This document shows positions 25,164-33,144 of a stretch of 64,000 nt of DNA, piece after piece (position 1 is the first letter of the stretch; each line of letters begins with the position of its first letter). The notes beneath the pieces were generated by a model. It saw only the letters and a program-made list of their open reading frames with translations, was not told the DNA's origin and did no database searches. This stretch comes from Hwanghaeella sp964350445 (GTDB lineage Bacteria > Pseudomonadota > Alphaproteobacteria > UBA8366 > Aestuariispiraceae): assembly GCA_964350445.1 (NCBI GenBank), contig CAYGKA010000011.1, positions 1-64,000 of the forward strand. Direction: 5' to 3'. Made by a program: the position numbers and the translations under genes.

Positions 25164-26336
25164 TCAGGCGGCGTGCGATTGCCCGCTCGCGACCCCCATT
25201 TCGGCAAGGACCTCGGCCACCGTCGCAACGACGCCGTCGACATCGGACGGTCCCATGGAGCCGATACAGCCGACGCGGAATGTTTCCAGCTTGGTCAGTT
25301 TGCCCGGATAGATGACATAACCGCGCTTGGCGAGCCGGCCGTAAAAGTCGAGGAAATCGTATTTCGCATCTTCCGGGGCGTGGAAACAGACGATGATCGG
25401 CGCCTGGTTCGCATCGTCCAGGAAAGTCCGGAAACCGAGCGACCGCATGCCGTTGACGAGGTGCTCGCAATTCACTTCATAACGCGCACCGCGGGCCGGC
25501 GGGCCACCTTCCGCCTCGTATTCCAGCAAGGCCTGGTGGAACGCCGCGATGACATGTGTCGGCGGCGTGAAGCGCCATTGGCGCGTTTTTTCCATGTAGG
25601 ACCACTGCTCGAAGAGGTCGAGGCTGACTGAATGCGCGTTACCTTCCCGCGCCGCCAGCACCGATTTGTCGCAAATGACGAAGCCCATGCCGGGCACACC
25701 TTCCAGGCACTTGTTCGCACTGGCCGCGATCGCGTCGTAGCGCACTGTCTTTGCGTCCAGTTGCAGGGCGCCGAACGCACTCATCGCATCGACAAGCAGG
25801 CGGCGTCCCTTCTTCGCAACGACGGCCGCAACCGCTTCCACGGGGTTGCGGATGCCGCTGGTGGTCTCGCAATGAACCATGAAGACGTAATCGATCGTCT
25901 CGTCCTGCAGAAACGCCTCTACCTTGTCCGCGGCGGGCGCTTCGTCTTCGGCCGTGCGATAGACGACTGTTTCGCGGCCCATGCGTTCGCAGACCTTGAT
26001 CGCCCGTTCGCCGTAAGCGCCATTGGCCAACATCAGGACCTTGCCGCCCCGCGGCACGAAAGTGCCCAGCATCGCCTCGACGACGAAGGTGCCGCTGCCC
26101 TGCAACGGGACCGCCGTGTAGGCGTCCCCGCCGCCGGAGATATCGACAAGACGCCGCCGAACGTCGGCGTTCATGTCCCGGAACGGTTCATCCCAGGACC
26201 CCCAATCCTTCAGCATGGCGCGCTTCACGCTCGCCGTGGTCGTCAGTGGCCCGGGTGTCAACAACAGCGGTTCGTCGACGGTCGGCTTCCGCCCCATCGT
26301 GTATGATTTCGCCGCTTCTTTGAGTGTCTTGGTCAT
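25164..26336 (-). CDS. phnW: 2-aminoethylphosphonate--pyruvate transaminase
   Basis: A 390-residue class V aminotransferase. LLTPGPLTTTASVKRAML near residue 25 is the PhnW beginning, GSGTFVVEAMLGTF near residue 77 binds PLP phosphate, and SANKCLEGVPGMGF carries the PLP lysine. It transfers the amino group of 2-aminoethylphosphonate to pyruvate, giving phosphonoacetaldehyde for PhnX. The ATG at 26336 follows GGCGGA. Divergent from a LysR gene 129 bp away, which probably regulates it. Confidence 0.95.
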   Translation of the reverse strand: MTKTLKEAAKSYTMGRKPTVDEPLLLTPGPLTTTASVKRAMLKDWGSWDEPFRDMNADVRRRLVDISGGGDAYTAVPLQGSGTFVVEAMLGTFVPRGGKVLMLANGAYGERAIKVCERMGRETVVYRTAEDEAPAADKVEAFLQDETIDYVFMVHCETTSGIRNPVEAVAAVVAKKGRRLLVDAMSAFGALQLDAKTVRYDAIAASANKCLEGVPGMGFVICDKSVLAAREGNAHSVSLDLFEQWSYMEKTRQWRFTPPTHVIAAFHQALLEYEAEGGPPARGARYEVNCEHLVNGMRSLGFRTFLDDANQAPIIVCFHAPEDAKYDFLDFYGRLAKRGYVIYPGKLTKLETFRVGCIGSMGPSDVDGVVATVAEVLAEMGVASGQSHAA

Positions 26337-26439
26337 GGTTCCGCCATTCATCTGTTGCGGGACGTCTGCGCGCCCAAACAATCCATGGCTCGGGTATGCC
26401 AGCCGCCATTTCATCCGTCCAATGCATATTATTGATCTT

Positions 26440-26462
26440 ATCTATTGATCTGATAAATAGAT
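26440..26462. promoter_or_regulatory. Perfect dyad between phnW and lysR
   Basis: ATCTATT (26440-26446) and AATAGAT (26456-26462) form perfect 7-bp arms around 9 bases, in the AT-rich strip between the divergent phnW and lysR genes and ending 3 bp before the lysR ATG. It contains the T-N11-A spacing expected of LysR sites, so it is a candidate autoregulatory operator. Confidence 0.55.
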
Positions 26463-26465
26463 TGG

Positions 26466-27347
26466 ATGATCAACGTGACCCATCTGCGCGCTTTCCACGC
26501 CGTCGCGACGGAAGGCAGTTTCTCCAAGGCGGCCCGCGCCTTGAATGTTGGCCAACCGACGCTGTCCTCCCAGGTCAAGGCCTTGGAGGCCGGTTATGGC
26601 GTGCGCCTTTTCGACCGGCGCGGCCGCGGTGTGCAGCTAACGGATCTCGGCCGGTCTCTGGCAGAAGTCACCAACCGCCTGACCTCGCTTCAAGAAGAGG
26701 CGGAAGCCTTGTTGAGCGGGGCTGAAAACCTCGCCCACGGCACGCTGACAGTCGGCGCGGACAGCCCCGGCGACGCCATGGACCTGTTGGCCGGGCTGCG
26801 CGCGCGATATCCGCGTCTGGGGTTGAGGATTACGATGGGCAACATGGAATCCGTGCTGGCCGACCTGCGGGACTACCGCGTCGATGCGGCTCTGCTCTCC
26901 AATGTCCCGATCGACAATCAGCTGCACGCCCTGCCGTTCCGGCGCGCCCCCCTGGTCCTGGTCGCCCGTCGCGACCATGCCTTGGCGACAAGGGATCGCA
27001 TCAATCTGATGGACCTGGCCGGCCATGCGCTGGTCTTGCGTGAACGGCGGTCGGTCACGCGGGACCTGTTCGAACGTGCGGCCGTGCGGGCCGGGCTGGC
27101 GCTGACCGAAATCCTGGAGGTGGAATCGCGCGAAGCCGTGCGGGCCGCGGTAATCGCCGGCCTGGGTGCGGGGATCGTCATCGCCAGCGAGCATGAGCCC
27201 CATGCCGACCTTGTCACCGTTCCCCTGGGGCCAACCGCCATCGACGTGACGGAATATGCCGTTTGCCTGCGCGGCCGACGGCGCCTGGCGACGATCCGCG
27301 CCTTCCTGGAACTGGCGAGAGAATTGTCGAACGCGGCCGGTTCATGA
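26466..27347 (+). CDS. LysR family transcriptional regulator (likely of phnWX)
   Basis: A 293-residue LTTR. The winged helix-turn-helix comes first (HLRAFHAVATEGSFSKAARA, then NVGQPTLSSQVKALE), followed by a substrate-binding domain beginning about residue 93 (LTVGADSPGDAMDLL). Divergent orientation relative to phnW, with a perfect dyad just before its own start, is the classical LTTR layout, so 2-aminoethylphosphonate or its aldehyde is a likely inducer. A hairpin terminator follows. Confidence 0.9.
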   Translation: MINVTHLRAFHAVATEGSFSKAARALNVGQPTLSSQVKALEAGYGVRLFDRRGRGVQLTDLGRSLAEVTNRLTSLQEEAEALLSGAENLAHGTLTVGADSPGDAMDLLAGLRARYPRLGLRITMGNMESVLADLRDYRVDAALLSNVPIDNQLHALPFRRAPLVLVARRDHALATRDRINLMDLAGHALVLRERRSVTRDLFERAAVRAGLALTEILEVESREAVRAAVIAGLGAGIVIASEHEPHADLVTVPLGPTAIDVTEYAVCLRGRRRLATIRAFLELARELSNAAGS

Positions 27348-27373
27348 CTGCTTTCCTTTCCCACAAGAGAAAC

Positions 27374-27402
27374 GGCCCGGAACAGGTCCGGGCCATTTCC
27401 TT
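27374..27402 (+). terminator. Terminator hairpin after lysR
   Basis: GGCCCGGA (27374-27381) / TCCGGGCC (27387-27394) with a 5-base loop, followed by ATTTCCTT. The T-run is short, so termination may be incomplete. Confidence 0.65.
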
Positions 27403-27443
27403 GACCGGCAGCTGGGGAGCGCCGCCGGGGTAGTGCCGCATGA

Positions 27444-28019
27444 TCAATCGTCCTTCGGGCCTTCGAAACGATCATCGTCGCCGTGGCGGTAGCGGGGACG
27501 AAGTTCCTGGCGGGTGATCGTGCCGTCCTGGTCGCGGTCCATCCGAGACATCATCCAAGACGTCTTTTCATCGACCTCCGCTTTGGTGATGCGGCCGTCA
27601 CCATCGTCATCGAAGCGCTGGAAGGCATCGACCATGCGGTTGCGGAGCATTTCCATCCAAACCCCTTCAAACTCCTCGAGTGAAAGCGCACCGTCGCCAT
27701 CGCTGTCGTTGTCCTTCAGGCGGCGTTCGGTCCCGGCATTGATTTCCGCTGCGGTGATCGTGCCGTCCTTGTCGCTGTCGAAGGTGCGGAAGAGCATCTC
27801 GCCACGGCCACCATGACCGCCGCCGTGATGGCCGCCCCCCATGTGAGCCCCGCGCTTACAGCCGTCGAACCCGCCGGACGCCGCCGCGTGGCCGATGAAG
27901 CCTGCCGTTCCCAGCGCCGTTGCGGTTCCCAGCAAGACGACCATCCACATGGCCCCCCGGCTCTTGTGGCGCGGCGAGCGGCTTTCGTTGCTGCTTTCGG
28001 TATTCTCCGTGGTTTCCAT
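27444..28019 (-). CDS. Membrane-anchored EF-hand protein, four calcium-binding loops
   Basis: A 191-residue protein: a charged Ser/Glu-rich N-terminus, one hydrophobic segment (MWMVVLLGTATALGTAGFIG, about residues 26-45), a His/Gly-rich linker (HMGGGHHGGGHGG), then four EF-hand loops: DSDKDGTITAAE, DNDSDGDGALSLEE, DDDGDGRITKAE and DRDQDGTITRQE. Most calcium-coordinating positions are intact. It is probably anchored in the inner membrane with the EF-hands outside. AAGGAAAG precedes the ATG at 28019. It is divergent from a response regulator/kinase pair whose kinase has an Asp/His-rich sensor loop, so the three genes may form a cation-responsive unit. Confidence 0.85.
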   Translation of the reverse strand: METTENTESSNESRSPRHKSRGAMWMVVLLGTATALGTAGFIGHAAASGGFDGCKRGAHMGGGHHGGGHGGRGEMLFRTFDSDKDGTITAAEINAGTERRLKDNDSDGDGALSLEEFEGVWMEMLRNRMVDAFQRFDDDGDGRITKAEVDEKTSWMMSRMDRDQDGTITRQELRPRYRHGDDDRFEGPKDD

Positions 28020-28146
28020 GACACTTTCCTTTCGAGTCGCTTCGGTTGTGCTGTTGAATTCAGTGACCACAGAAAACACCCCGTTTGTCGCAGAACTATG
28101 CCCGGACAGCTGGAAAATCGTCGCAAGATCTGTCCGGATCGAATTC

Positions 28147-28166
28147 TGATACAGTTTGATACAGTT
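28147..28166 (+). promoter_or_regulatory. Tandem 10-bp direct repeat, candidate response-regulator operator
   Basis: TGATACAGTT occurs twice without a gap (28147-28156, 28157-28166) in the divergent region between the EF-hand gene and the response-regulator gene. OmpR-family regulators bind as head-to-tail dimers to direct repeats spaced 10-11 bp, so this fits a site for the adjacent regulator. Confidence 0.6.
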
Positions 28167-28200
28167 TTCCTGAGGGTCGGAACGCAAGGACCGGTTAATG

Positions 28201-28234
28201 TCCGCCTGCCTTTCCCTTTTGAGGGGCAGGCGGA
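28201..28234 (+). other. Strong hairpin in the response-regulator leader
   Basis: TCCGCCTGCC (28201-28210) / GGCAGGCGGA (28225-28234), a perfect 10-bp stem with a 14-base loop, ending 29 bp before the GTG start. No T-run follows, so it is not a standard terminator; it may affect mRNA stability or be part of a regulated leader. Confidence 0.5.
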
Positions 28235-28263
28235 TGATGTTTGAGAGTTGATTGAGGCGTTAC

Positions 28264-29004
28264 GTGCAGAGCACCGACCAGACAGCCGACGGCCCGCACA
28301 TCCTGATTGTCGATGACAACCGGGAAATCCGGGAATTGCTGGCCAAATATCTGGCGAAGAACGGCATGCGTGTCAGTCAGGCCGCGAATGCCGCGGACGG
28401 TCGCCGCGCCGTGAAGGACAAGGCCATCGATCTGATCGTCCTTGACATCATGATGCCCGGCGAAGACGGTTTGAGCCTGTGCCGGCATATCCGGGAAACG
28501 ACGGACAAGCCGGTCATTTTCCTGAGCGCTATGGCCGAGGATACGGACCGTATCGTCGGTCTGGAAATCGGCGCCGACGATTACCTCACCAAACCCTTCA
28601 ACCCCCGTGAATTGCTCGCTCGCATCAAGGCGGTGACCCGGCGGTCGAACAATCTGCCGCAAGCCGAAGCGTCCCTGGCCGGCGCCGTGCAAATCCGCTT
28701 CGACCGTTGGCTGTTCAATCCTGAACGTCGCGAGATCAGGAGCGATGACGGAACGCTACTGAACCTGAGTACCGGCGAATTCCGGCTGCTTGCCGTCTTG
28801 CTGAACCATCCCGGCGTGGTGATGACCCGCGACCGCTTGCTGGACCTGACCCGCGGGCGCGACGCCGCCCCATACGACCGCAGCATGGACAACCAGGTCA
28901 GCCGCCTTCGCAAGAAGCTGGAGCGCGACCCCAAAAACCCCGAGATCATCAAGACCGTCTGGGGCGGCGGCTACGTCCTATCCTGCCCGGTTGAAACGCC
29001 ATGA
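28264..29004 (+). CDS. OmpR/PhoB family response regulator
   Basis: A 246-residue two-component regulator. The receiver domain has the acidic pair Asp17-Asp18, phosphoacceptor Asp61 (VLDIMMPGEDG), Ser88 and the lysine of YLTKPFNPREL; the C-terminal winged helix has LSTGEFRLLAVLLNHPG and the recognition region MDNQVSRLRKKLERDPKNP. The GTG at 28264 is preferred, with GAGG six bases upstream; an in-frame TTG lies at 28252. It overlaps the kinase gene by 4 bp. The tandem repeat at 28147-28166 is a likely self-regulatory site. Confidence 0.92.
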   Translation: MQSTDQTADGPHILIVDDNREIRELLAKYLAKNGMRVSQAANAADGRRAVKDKAIDLIVLDIMMPGEDGLSLCRHIRETTDKPVIFLSAMAEDTDRIVGLEIGADDYLTKPFNPRELLARIKAVTRRSNNLPQAEASLAGAVQIRFDRWLFNPERREIRSDDGTLLNLSTGEFRLLAVLLNHPGVVMTRDRLLDLTRGRDAAPYDRSMDNQVSRLRKKLERDPKNPEIIKTVWGGGYVLSCPVETP

Positions 29005-30524
29005 CGCCCCCCAACGATGGCTCTGTGGACAGCCCCGACGGCAGGAAGCAGCCACCACGTTTCCAATGGCTTCGCGGGAAACGGCATCGCCGGGCCGGCC
29101 CCGCCGTACGGGGAGGGTTCTGGTCCCATAGCCTTGCCGCGCGTTTGATCATCCTCATCCTGTTGGCGATGGTCGTTTCTCACGCCGTCGGTTTCGCCAT
29201 CCTATGGGACGAGCGGCGACTGGCCGTCCGGGAAACCATCCGCAATCTTGTCGCCGACCGTATCACAGCGGTCACCCGACTGGTCGAGTCCACCACGCCA
29301 GACTTGCACGAAAATGTCCTTGCCGCCGCCACGACGTCTGATCTTTTGTTCAGAATCGACCGGAAAGCCGCCGTCCCCTTGCAGGAAACGGATAGCCGCA
29401 TAGAGGGGATCATGCGGCGGCGATTGGCCGACTACCTTGACCGGCCGGATGAGACCATCCGCTTCGCCTTTCGCGCCGACTGGGCCAAAGATCGATCCTT
29501 CTTCAGGCCCGACTGGGGACATAGCGACAACAGGCCGGACCATGACGAAGATGATGACGACCACCGGGGCAGCCGGGACGATGAACACGGCTGGAACCAC
29601 AAGCACGGGGGGCCCGGAATCGGACTGCGCGCCAGCATTCAATTGAACGACGGAAACTGGCTGAATGTCGTCAGCATCCTGCGCGCACCCCCGCATAGTT
29701 GGGGCGGTCCCGGCATGATTTCCTTCCTGGTCTCCGCCATCGCCATCATCGTGATCGTGACATGGCTGGTCCGGCGCACCATGAGGCCCTTGCGCGACCT
29801 TACCGCCGCCGCCGGCGCCGTCGGGCGCGGCGACCGACCCGCCCCCGTCGTGGAGACCGGGCCGAAGGATATCCGAAACCTGATCGCCGCCTTCAACACC
29901 ATGCGGGATCGTGTCGACAGGTTCGTGAACGACCGGATGCACATGCTGGCCGCCCTTTCACACGATTTGAGGACACCGCTGACCACGCTGCGTCTGCGGG
30001 CCGAGATGATGGAGGAAGGGGAGGACCGCGACCGTTTCATCGCCACGTTGGAGGAACTTCAAACAATGACCGAGGAAGTCCTGAGCTTCATTCGGTCGGA
30101 GGCGGAAACGGAAGCGGCTGTTCCGACGGACTTGAACGCTTTGGCCGCCTCGATCGTCGAGGAGAAATCCATGGGCGCTACGCCCATAACGTTTACCCAA
30201 GCCACGGAAACGGCGCCAATCGCCTGCCGGCCGATTGCCGTGAAGCGTGCTGTGCGCAACCTGATCGACAATGCCGCCCGTTTCGGGTCATCCGTCGACA
30301 TTCGCGTGGAACCCAGAAGAAACGGAATCGCCATCGTCATTCGGGACAACGGACCGGGCATGCCGGAAGGAGACTTGGAACGCGCTTTCGAGCCCTTTGT
30401 CCGACTGGATCCATCGCGTGGCGCCGATACCGGCGGGGTCGGCCTGGGCCTGTCGATCTGCCGTTCAATCGCACGCAGCCATGGCGGCGACGTGCGTCTG
30501 GAAAATCGTCCGGAAGGGGGTTGA
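29001..30524 (+). CDS. Sensor histidine kinase with Asp/His-rich periplasmic loop (3' end frameshifted)
   Basis: A 507-residue kinase: a membrane helix near residues 49-70, a periplasmic domain with an extremely acidic and His-rich stretch at about 173-200 (HDEDDDDHRGSRDDEHGW), a second helix near 240-255, HAMP, the phosphoacceptor His321 in LSHDLRTPL, then HATPase boxes (LIDNAARFG, DNGPGMPEG, GVGLGLSI). The frame stops at RPEGG just after the last G box. In the next frame the sequence continues LKAEFTLPR to a stop at 30550, which is the normal end of such kinases. The junction is a run of five G (30516-30520); six would restore it. Either a real truncation of about nine residues or a sequencing error. 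Confidence 0.88.
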   Translation: MTPPNDGSVDSPDGRKQPPRFQWLRGKRHRRAGPAVRGGFWSHSLAARLIILILLAMVVSHAVGFAILWDERRLAVRETIRNLVADRITAVTRLVESTTPDLHENVLAAATTSDLLFRIDRKAAVPLQETDSRIEGIMRRRLADYLDRPDETIRFAFRADWAKDRSFFRPDWGHSDNRPDHDEDDDDHRGSRDDEHGWNHKHGGPGIGLRASIQLNDGNWLNVVSILRAPPHSWGGPGMISFLVSAIAIIVIVTWLVRRTMRPLRDLTAAAGAVGRGDRPAPVVETGPKDIRNLIAAFNTMRDRVDRFVNDRMHMLAALSHDLRTPLTTLRLRAEMMEEGEDRDRFIATLEELQTMTEEVLSFIRSEAETEAAVPTDLNALAASIVEEKSMGATPITFTQATETAPIACRPIAVKRAVRNLIDNAARFGSSVDIRVEPRRNGIAIVIRDNGPGMPEGDLERAFEPFVRLDPSRGADTGGVGLGLSICRSIARSHGGDVRLENRPEGG

Positions 30525-30575
30525 AAGCAGAATTTACCCTGCCGCGCTAGGCCCCGCACGCACCGGCGGAAGCGC

Positions 30576-31547
30576 CTACAACAGAACCGGCCTTTCTTCT
30601 TCACCGGACCAGCGCCAAACCGGTCCCTTGCCGGTAAGACGAATACCGCCGCGCCATTGGTCGATACCGTTGGTCCGGACCCAATCGGCTTCACCGGCCA
30701 GCAACTGCCGTCCGAAATCGGTGAGCGTGAATTCGTCACGCCAGTCTTCGGTTTCGGTCAAGGCCGGCTGGGTTGCATCGATCAACCCCGCCATGTCATG
30801 GAAGAACATGACGTCGCCGAGGAAGGGCGCCGGTTCCGTCTCCTTGTACATGGTGCGAAAAACATCGACCCCCGTCGTGGCACCGCCGGCGACGGCTTCC
30901 AGCATCAACCTTTCGGTCAGGCTCAAACCATCCCGCGTCCAAGGCAGCTCCATCATGTGGCGCAGAAGGGCAGCTTTGAGAAACGGCAAGGCATTGCCCG
31001 CGCCGGTTATGAACTGCTGCAACGCCTCCGGCGTTTCTGCTCGAAAGGCAGCCCACGCCTGCTGCGCCTCCCCGACCATATCCTCCGTCAGCGCAACATC
31101 CCAGCCATGCAGGGTACGAAGCTGATCAGGCGACAATTGTCCGAAACCGGTGAACCTATCTTCCCCGGTGAATTTATCCACCGTCATCATTCGCATGCGG
31201 GTCAAAAGTTCGGAACGATCCCGAAGCCGCGACAAAAGATCGATCAGGACGGATTGGTCAAAAAGGTCATGCTCGAACCACAGCAGGATACTGTCATATG
31301 CGTCCAGGGAGGCGAGCGCCGCTGCTTCGGACTCCAGACGATCCAAGGCTTTCGTCTCGGATAGAATGTCCCAGCCGGCGATATACCGGGCACGCATTCT
31401 ACGGTAGTCTTCGTCCGCCACGCCGGAGGGAACCGGGCCGCGGCATACCGGGTCGCCCCATTCCAAAAAATCACCGTCGAAACCGGCGGTTCTCAGGTTT
31501 TCCCGAATGTCCGATCCACACCGGATGTGAAGAATGCGTTCACTCAT
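30576..31547 (-). CDS. DUF1835 domain protein
   Basis: A 323-residue soluble protein whose start HIRCGSDIRENLRTAGFDG and the following EWGDPVCRGPVP match DUF1835, with an ILLWFEHDLFDQSVLIDLLSRL block near residue 86 and a C-terminal part of the DUF3658-like kind (a helix-rich segment ending in LTDFGRQLLAGE and DQWRGGIRLTG). No catalytic motif is known to me. It converges with the histidine kinase gene and has no functional link visible nearby. Confidence 0.82.
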   Translation of the reverse strand: MSERILHIRCGSDIRENLRTAGFDGDFLEWGDPVCRGPVPSGVADEDYRRMRARYIAGWDILSETKALDRLESEAAALASLDAYDSILLWFEHDLFDQSVLIDLLSRLRDRSELLTRMRMMTVDKFTGEDRFTGFGQLSPDQLRTLHGWDVALTEDMVGEAQQAWAAFRAETPEALQQFITGAGNALPFLKAALLRHMMELPWTRDGLSLTERLMLEAVAGGATTGVDVFRTMYKETEPAPFLGDVMFFHDMAGLIDATQPALTETEDWRDEFTLTDFGRQLLAGEADWVRTNGIDQWRGGIRLTGKGPVWRWSGEEERPVLL

Positions 31548-31627
31548 CGCCGGTCCGCCATCCCAATTCTCCGCCCCATCGTCACATTATATGGGTAGAG
31601 GGTCGCGGCGAACCAACCCTTTGCCCC

Positions 31628-32422
31628 TCAACGTCCCTTGAAAACCGGCTTCCGCTTGTTCAGGAAGGCGTTGAGGCCTTCCTTACCGTCCTCGCTACCG
31701 ACGCTTTTCGAAATCGCCCGGCTTTCCTTTTCCATCTGCGTTTCAAAGGAATTGGACGACCCTTCGAGAAGCAGGCGTTTGGTCCGTCCAAAAGCCGCGG
31801 TCGGCCCCGCGGCCAATTGCGCCGCCATGTCATCGACGAACGCATCCAATTCGGCGGCAGAGACCACGCGGTTGATCATGCCCCAGTCTTCCGCCTCTGC
31901 CGCCGAGAGAACCCGATTCGTGAGGGCCAGGTCATAGGCCCGGCGCAGACCGACCAGACGCGGCAGGTAAAAGGAAGAACTGCCGTCCGGCGACAAACCC
32001 GCCCGCGTATAGGCCATGGTGAATTTGGCTTCGTCCGACGCGACGATCAGATCGCATCCAAGCGCGACGCTAAGCCCACCCCCGGCCGCCGTGCCGGCCA
32101 CTTTGGCAATGACAGGCGCGTCACCGCGCGCGAACCGCGACATTGCCGAATGCAGATTGGTGGTCATCGCCTTGACGAGTTGCGGAGACCTCACCCCGGC
32201 TTTTTCGAAAGCCGACAGGTCGCCGCCGGCGCAGAAAAACCGGCCGCCCGCCCCTTCCATCACGATGCACCGTGCTTCAGGCGTATGGTCCAATTCAATT
32301 GCCGCATCCATCAGATCCAGCGTCATCTGCAGATCCAGCGCGTTTGCCGCATCGGGCCTGTTCAGGACGATGCGGGCGACGCCGTTGTCGCAGATGGTCA
32401 ACGTGATGGTTTCGTAAGACAT
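31628..32422 (-). CDS. Enoyl-CoA hydratase/isomerase family protein
   Basis: A 264-residue crotonase. The CoA-binding and oxyanion-hole block FFCAGGDLSAF is near residue 61 and AGTAAGGGLSVALGCDLIVAS near residue 100-120; one of the two catalytic Glu of E. coli-type hydratases appears replaced (RAGLSPDGSSSFYLPRLVG), so isomerase or another crotonase reaction is possible. C-terminal FGRTKRLLLEG and FLNKRKPVFKGR are typical. The ATG at 32422 overlaps its own GGAGG region. Stand-alone gene; the substrate is not evident. Confidence 0.9.
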   Translation of the reverse strand: MSYETITLTICDNGVARIVLNRPDAANALDLQMTLDLMDAAIELDHTPEARCIVMEGAGGRFFCAGGDLSAFEKAGVRSPQLVKAMTTNLHSAMSRFARGDAPVIAKVAGTAAGGGLSVALGCDLIVASDEAKFTMAYTRAGLSPDGSSSFYLPRLVGLRRAYDLALTNRVLSAAEAEDWGMINRVVSAAELDAFVDDMAAQLAAGPTAAFGRTKRLLLEGSSNSFETQMEKESRAISKSVGSEDGKEGLNAFLNKRKPVFKGR

Positions 32423-32492
32423 GGAGGCCTCCCCGATACATGGTCCTTTTTGGTTGCCCAAATCATGACCGCGCCATCGGGGGAAACAAGTG

Positions 32493-33065
32493 CTAAACGT
32501 CCGCTTCGGCCCGTTCCAAGCAGGTTCTCAACCATGTCCGGCGCTTGTCCGTATGGGCGATTTCCTGGTCCAGCCATTCCGCGAACATGCCGCTGGCCCC
32601 TGTCCTGCGAAGATCCTCGAGGCGAGCCAATTCCGTTTCGGTGAGTTCAAGCAGCAAGTCGATTTGATCGGCCCTGTCTTCGGCCGCCAATTGATCCAGA
32701 TAGCGCAGTTTCAAAGCCAGGACGAGTCGCTGAATATCGTTCAACGGCGCGCGGAGCGTCGAGAGCATCAGTTTGTCGAAAGTGTCCCGGCCCGCCTGCG
32801 TCAGCCGCATGGGCGCCTTATCTCCGCTGGCGCCGCCCGCCGCTTCGATCAGACCTTCGAGGCGCAAGACTTCCAGCGAAGACCCCAATAATTCCAGAGA
32901 CGGTCCGACCATGCGCTCGACGAAATGCCGAACGCCGGAAGCCAGATCGGAATAGGTAACCTCGCCTTCCGTCAGCGCGCCCAGCACGGCGAGCCGCATG
33001 GTTTCCGCAGGGGTAAGGGACTTGTCACCATACATCGCGTCTATCCAATCATCGGAGAGGCTCAA
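32493..33065 (-). CDS. PadR family transcriptional regulator
   Basis: A 190-residue regulator with an N-terminal winged helix (TPAETMRLAVLGALTEGEVTY) and a helical C-terminal dimerisation domain (LVLALKLRYLDQLAAEDRADQ, then LLLELTETELARLEDLRR), the PadR-s2/Vir_act_alpha_C arrangement. A perfect dyad lies 28 bp upstream of its start, as in autoregulated PadR genes. It sits between a crotonase gene and the polyamine-type transporter operon and could control either. Confidence 0.75.
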   Translation of the reverse strand: MSLSDDWIDAMYGDKSLTPAETMRLAVLGALTEGEVTYSDLASGVRHFVERMVGPSLELLGSSLEVLRLEGLIEAAGGASGDKAPMRLTQAGRDTFDKLMLSTLRAPLNDIQRLVLALKLRYLDQLAAEDRADQIDLLLELTETELARLEDLRRTGASGMFAEWLDQEIAHTDKRRTWLRTCLERAEADV

Positions 33066-33092
33066 TCTTCACCATGCGACACATAGTGTTTG

Positions 33093-33107
33093 TGCGAACG
33101 GTTCGCA
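33093..33107. promoter_or_regulatory. Palindromic operator candidate upstream of padR
   Basis: TGCGAAC-G-GTTCGCA is a perfect 7-bp dyad with a single central base, 28 bp before the padR ATG, in the short gap shared with the 3' end of the ABC transporter operon. Confidence 0.5.
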
Positions 33108-33144
33108 ACAAGTGATTCAACCGACCGGGCGACATTGGGACTTC

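Noticed and set aside
28201..28234. Reading the leader hairpin as an intrinsic terminator
   Set aside because: No T-run follows the stem and it lies just upstream of a well-supported start.
30476..30550. Calling the histidine kinase a pseudogene
   Set aside because: All catalytic boxes are intact; only about nine terminal residues are lost at a G-run that could be a sequencing error.
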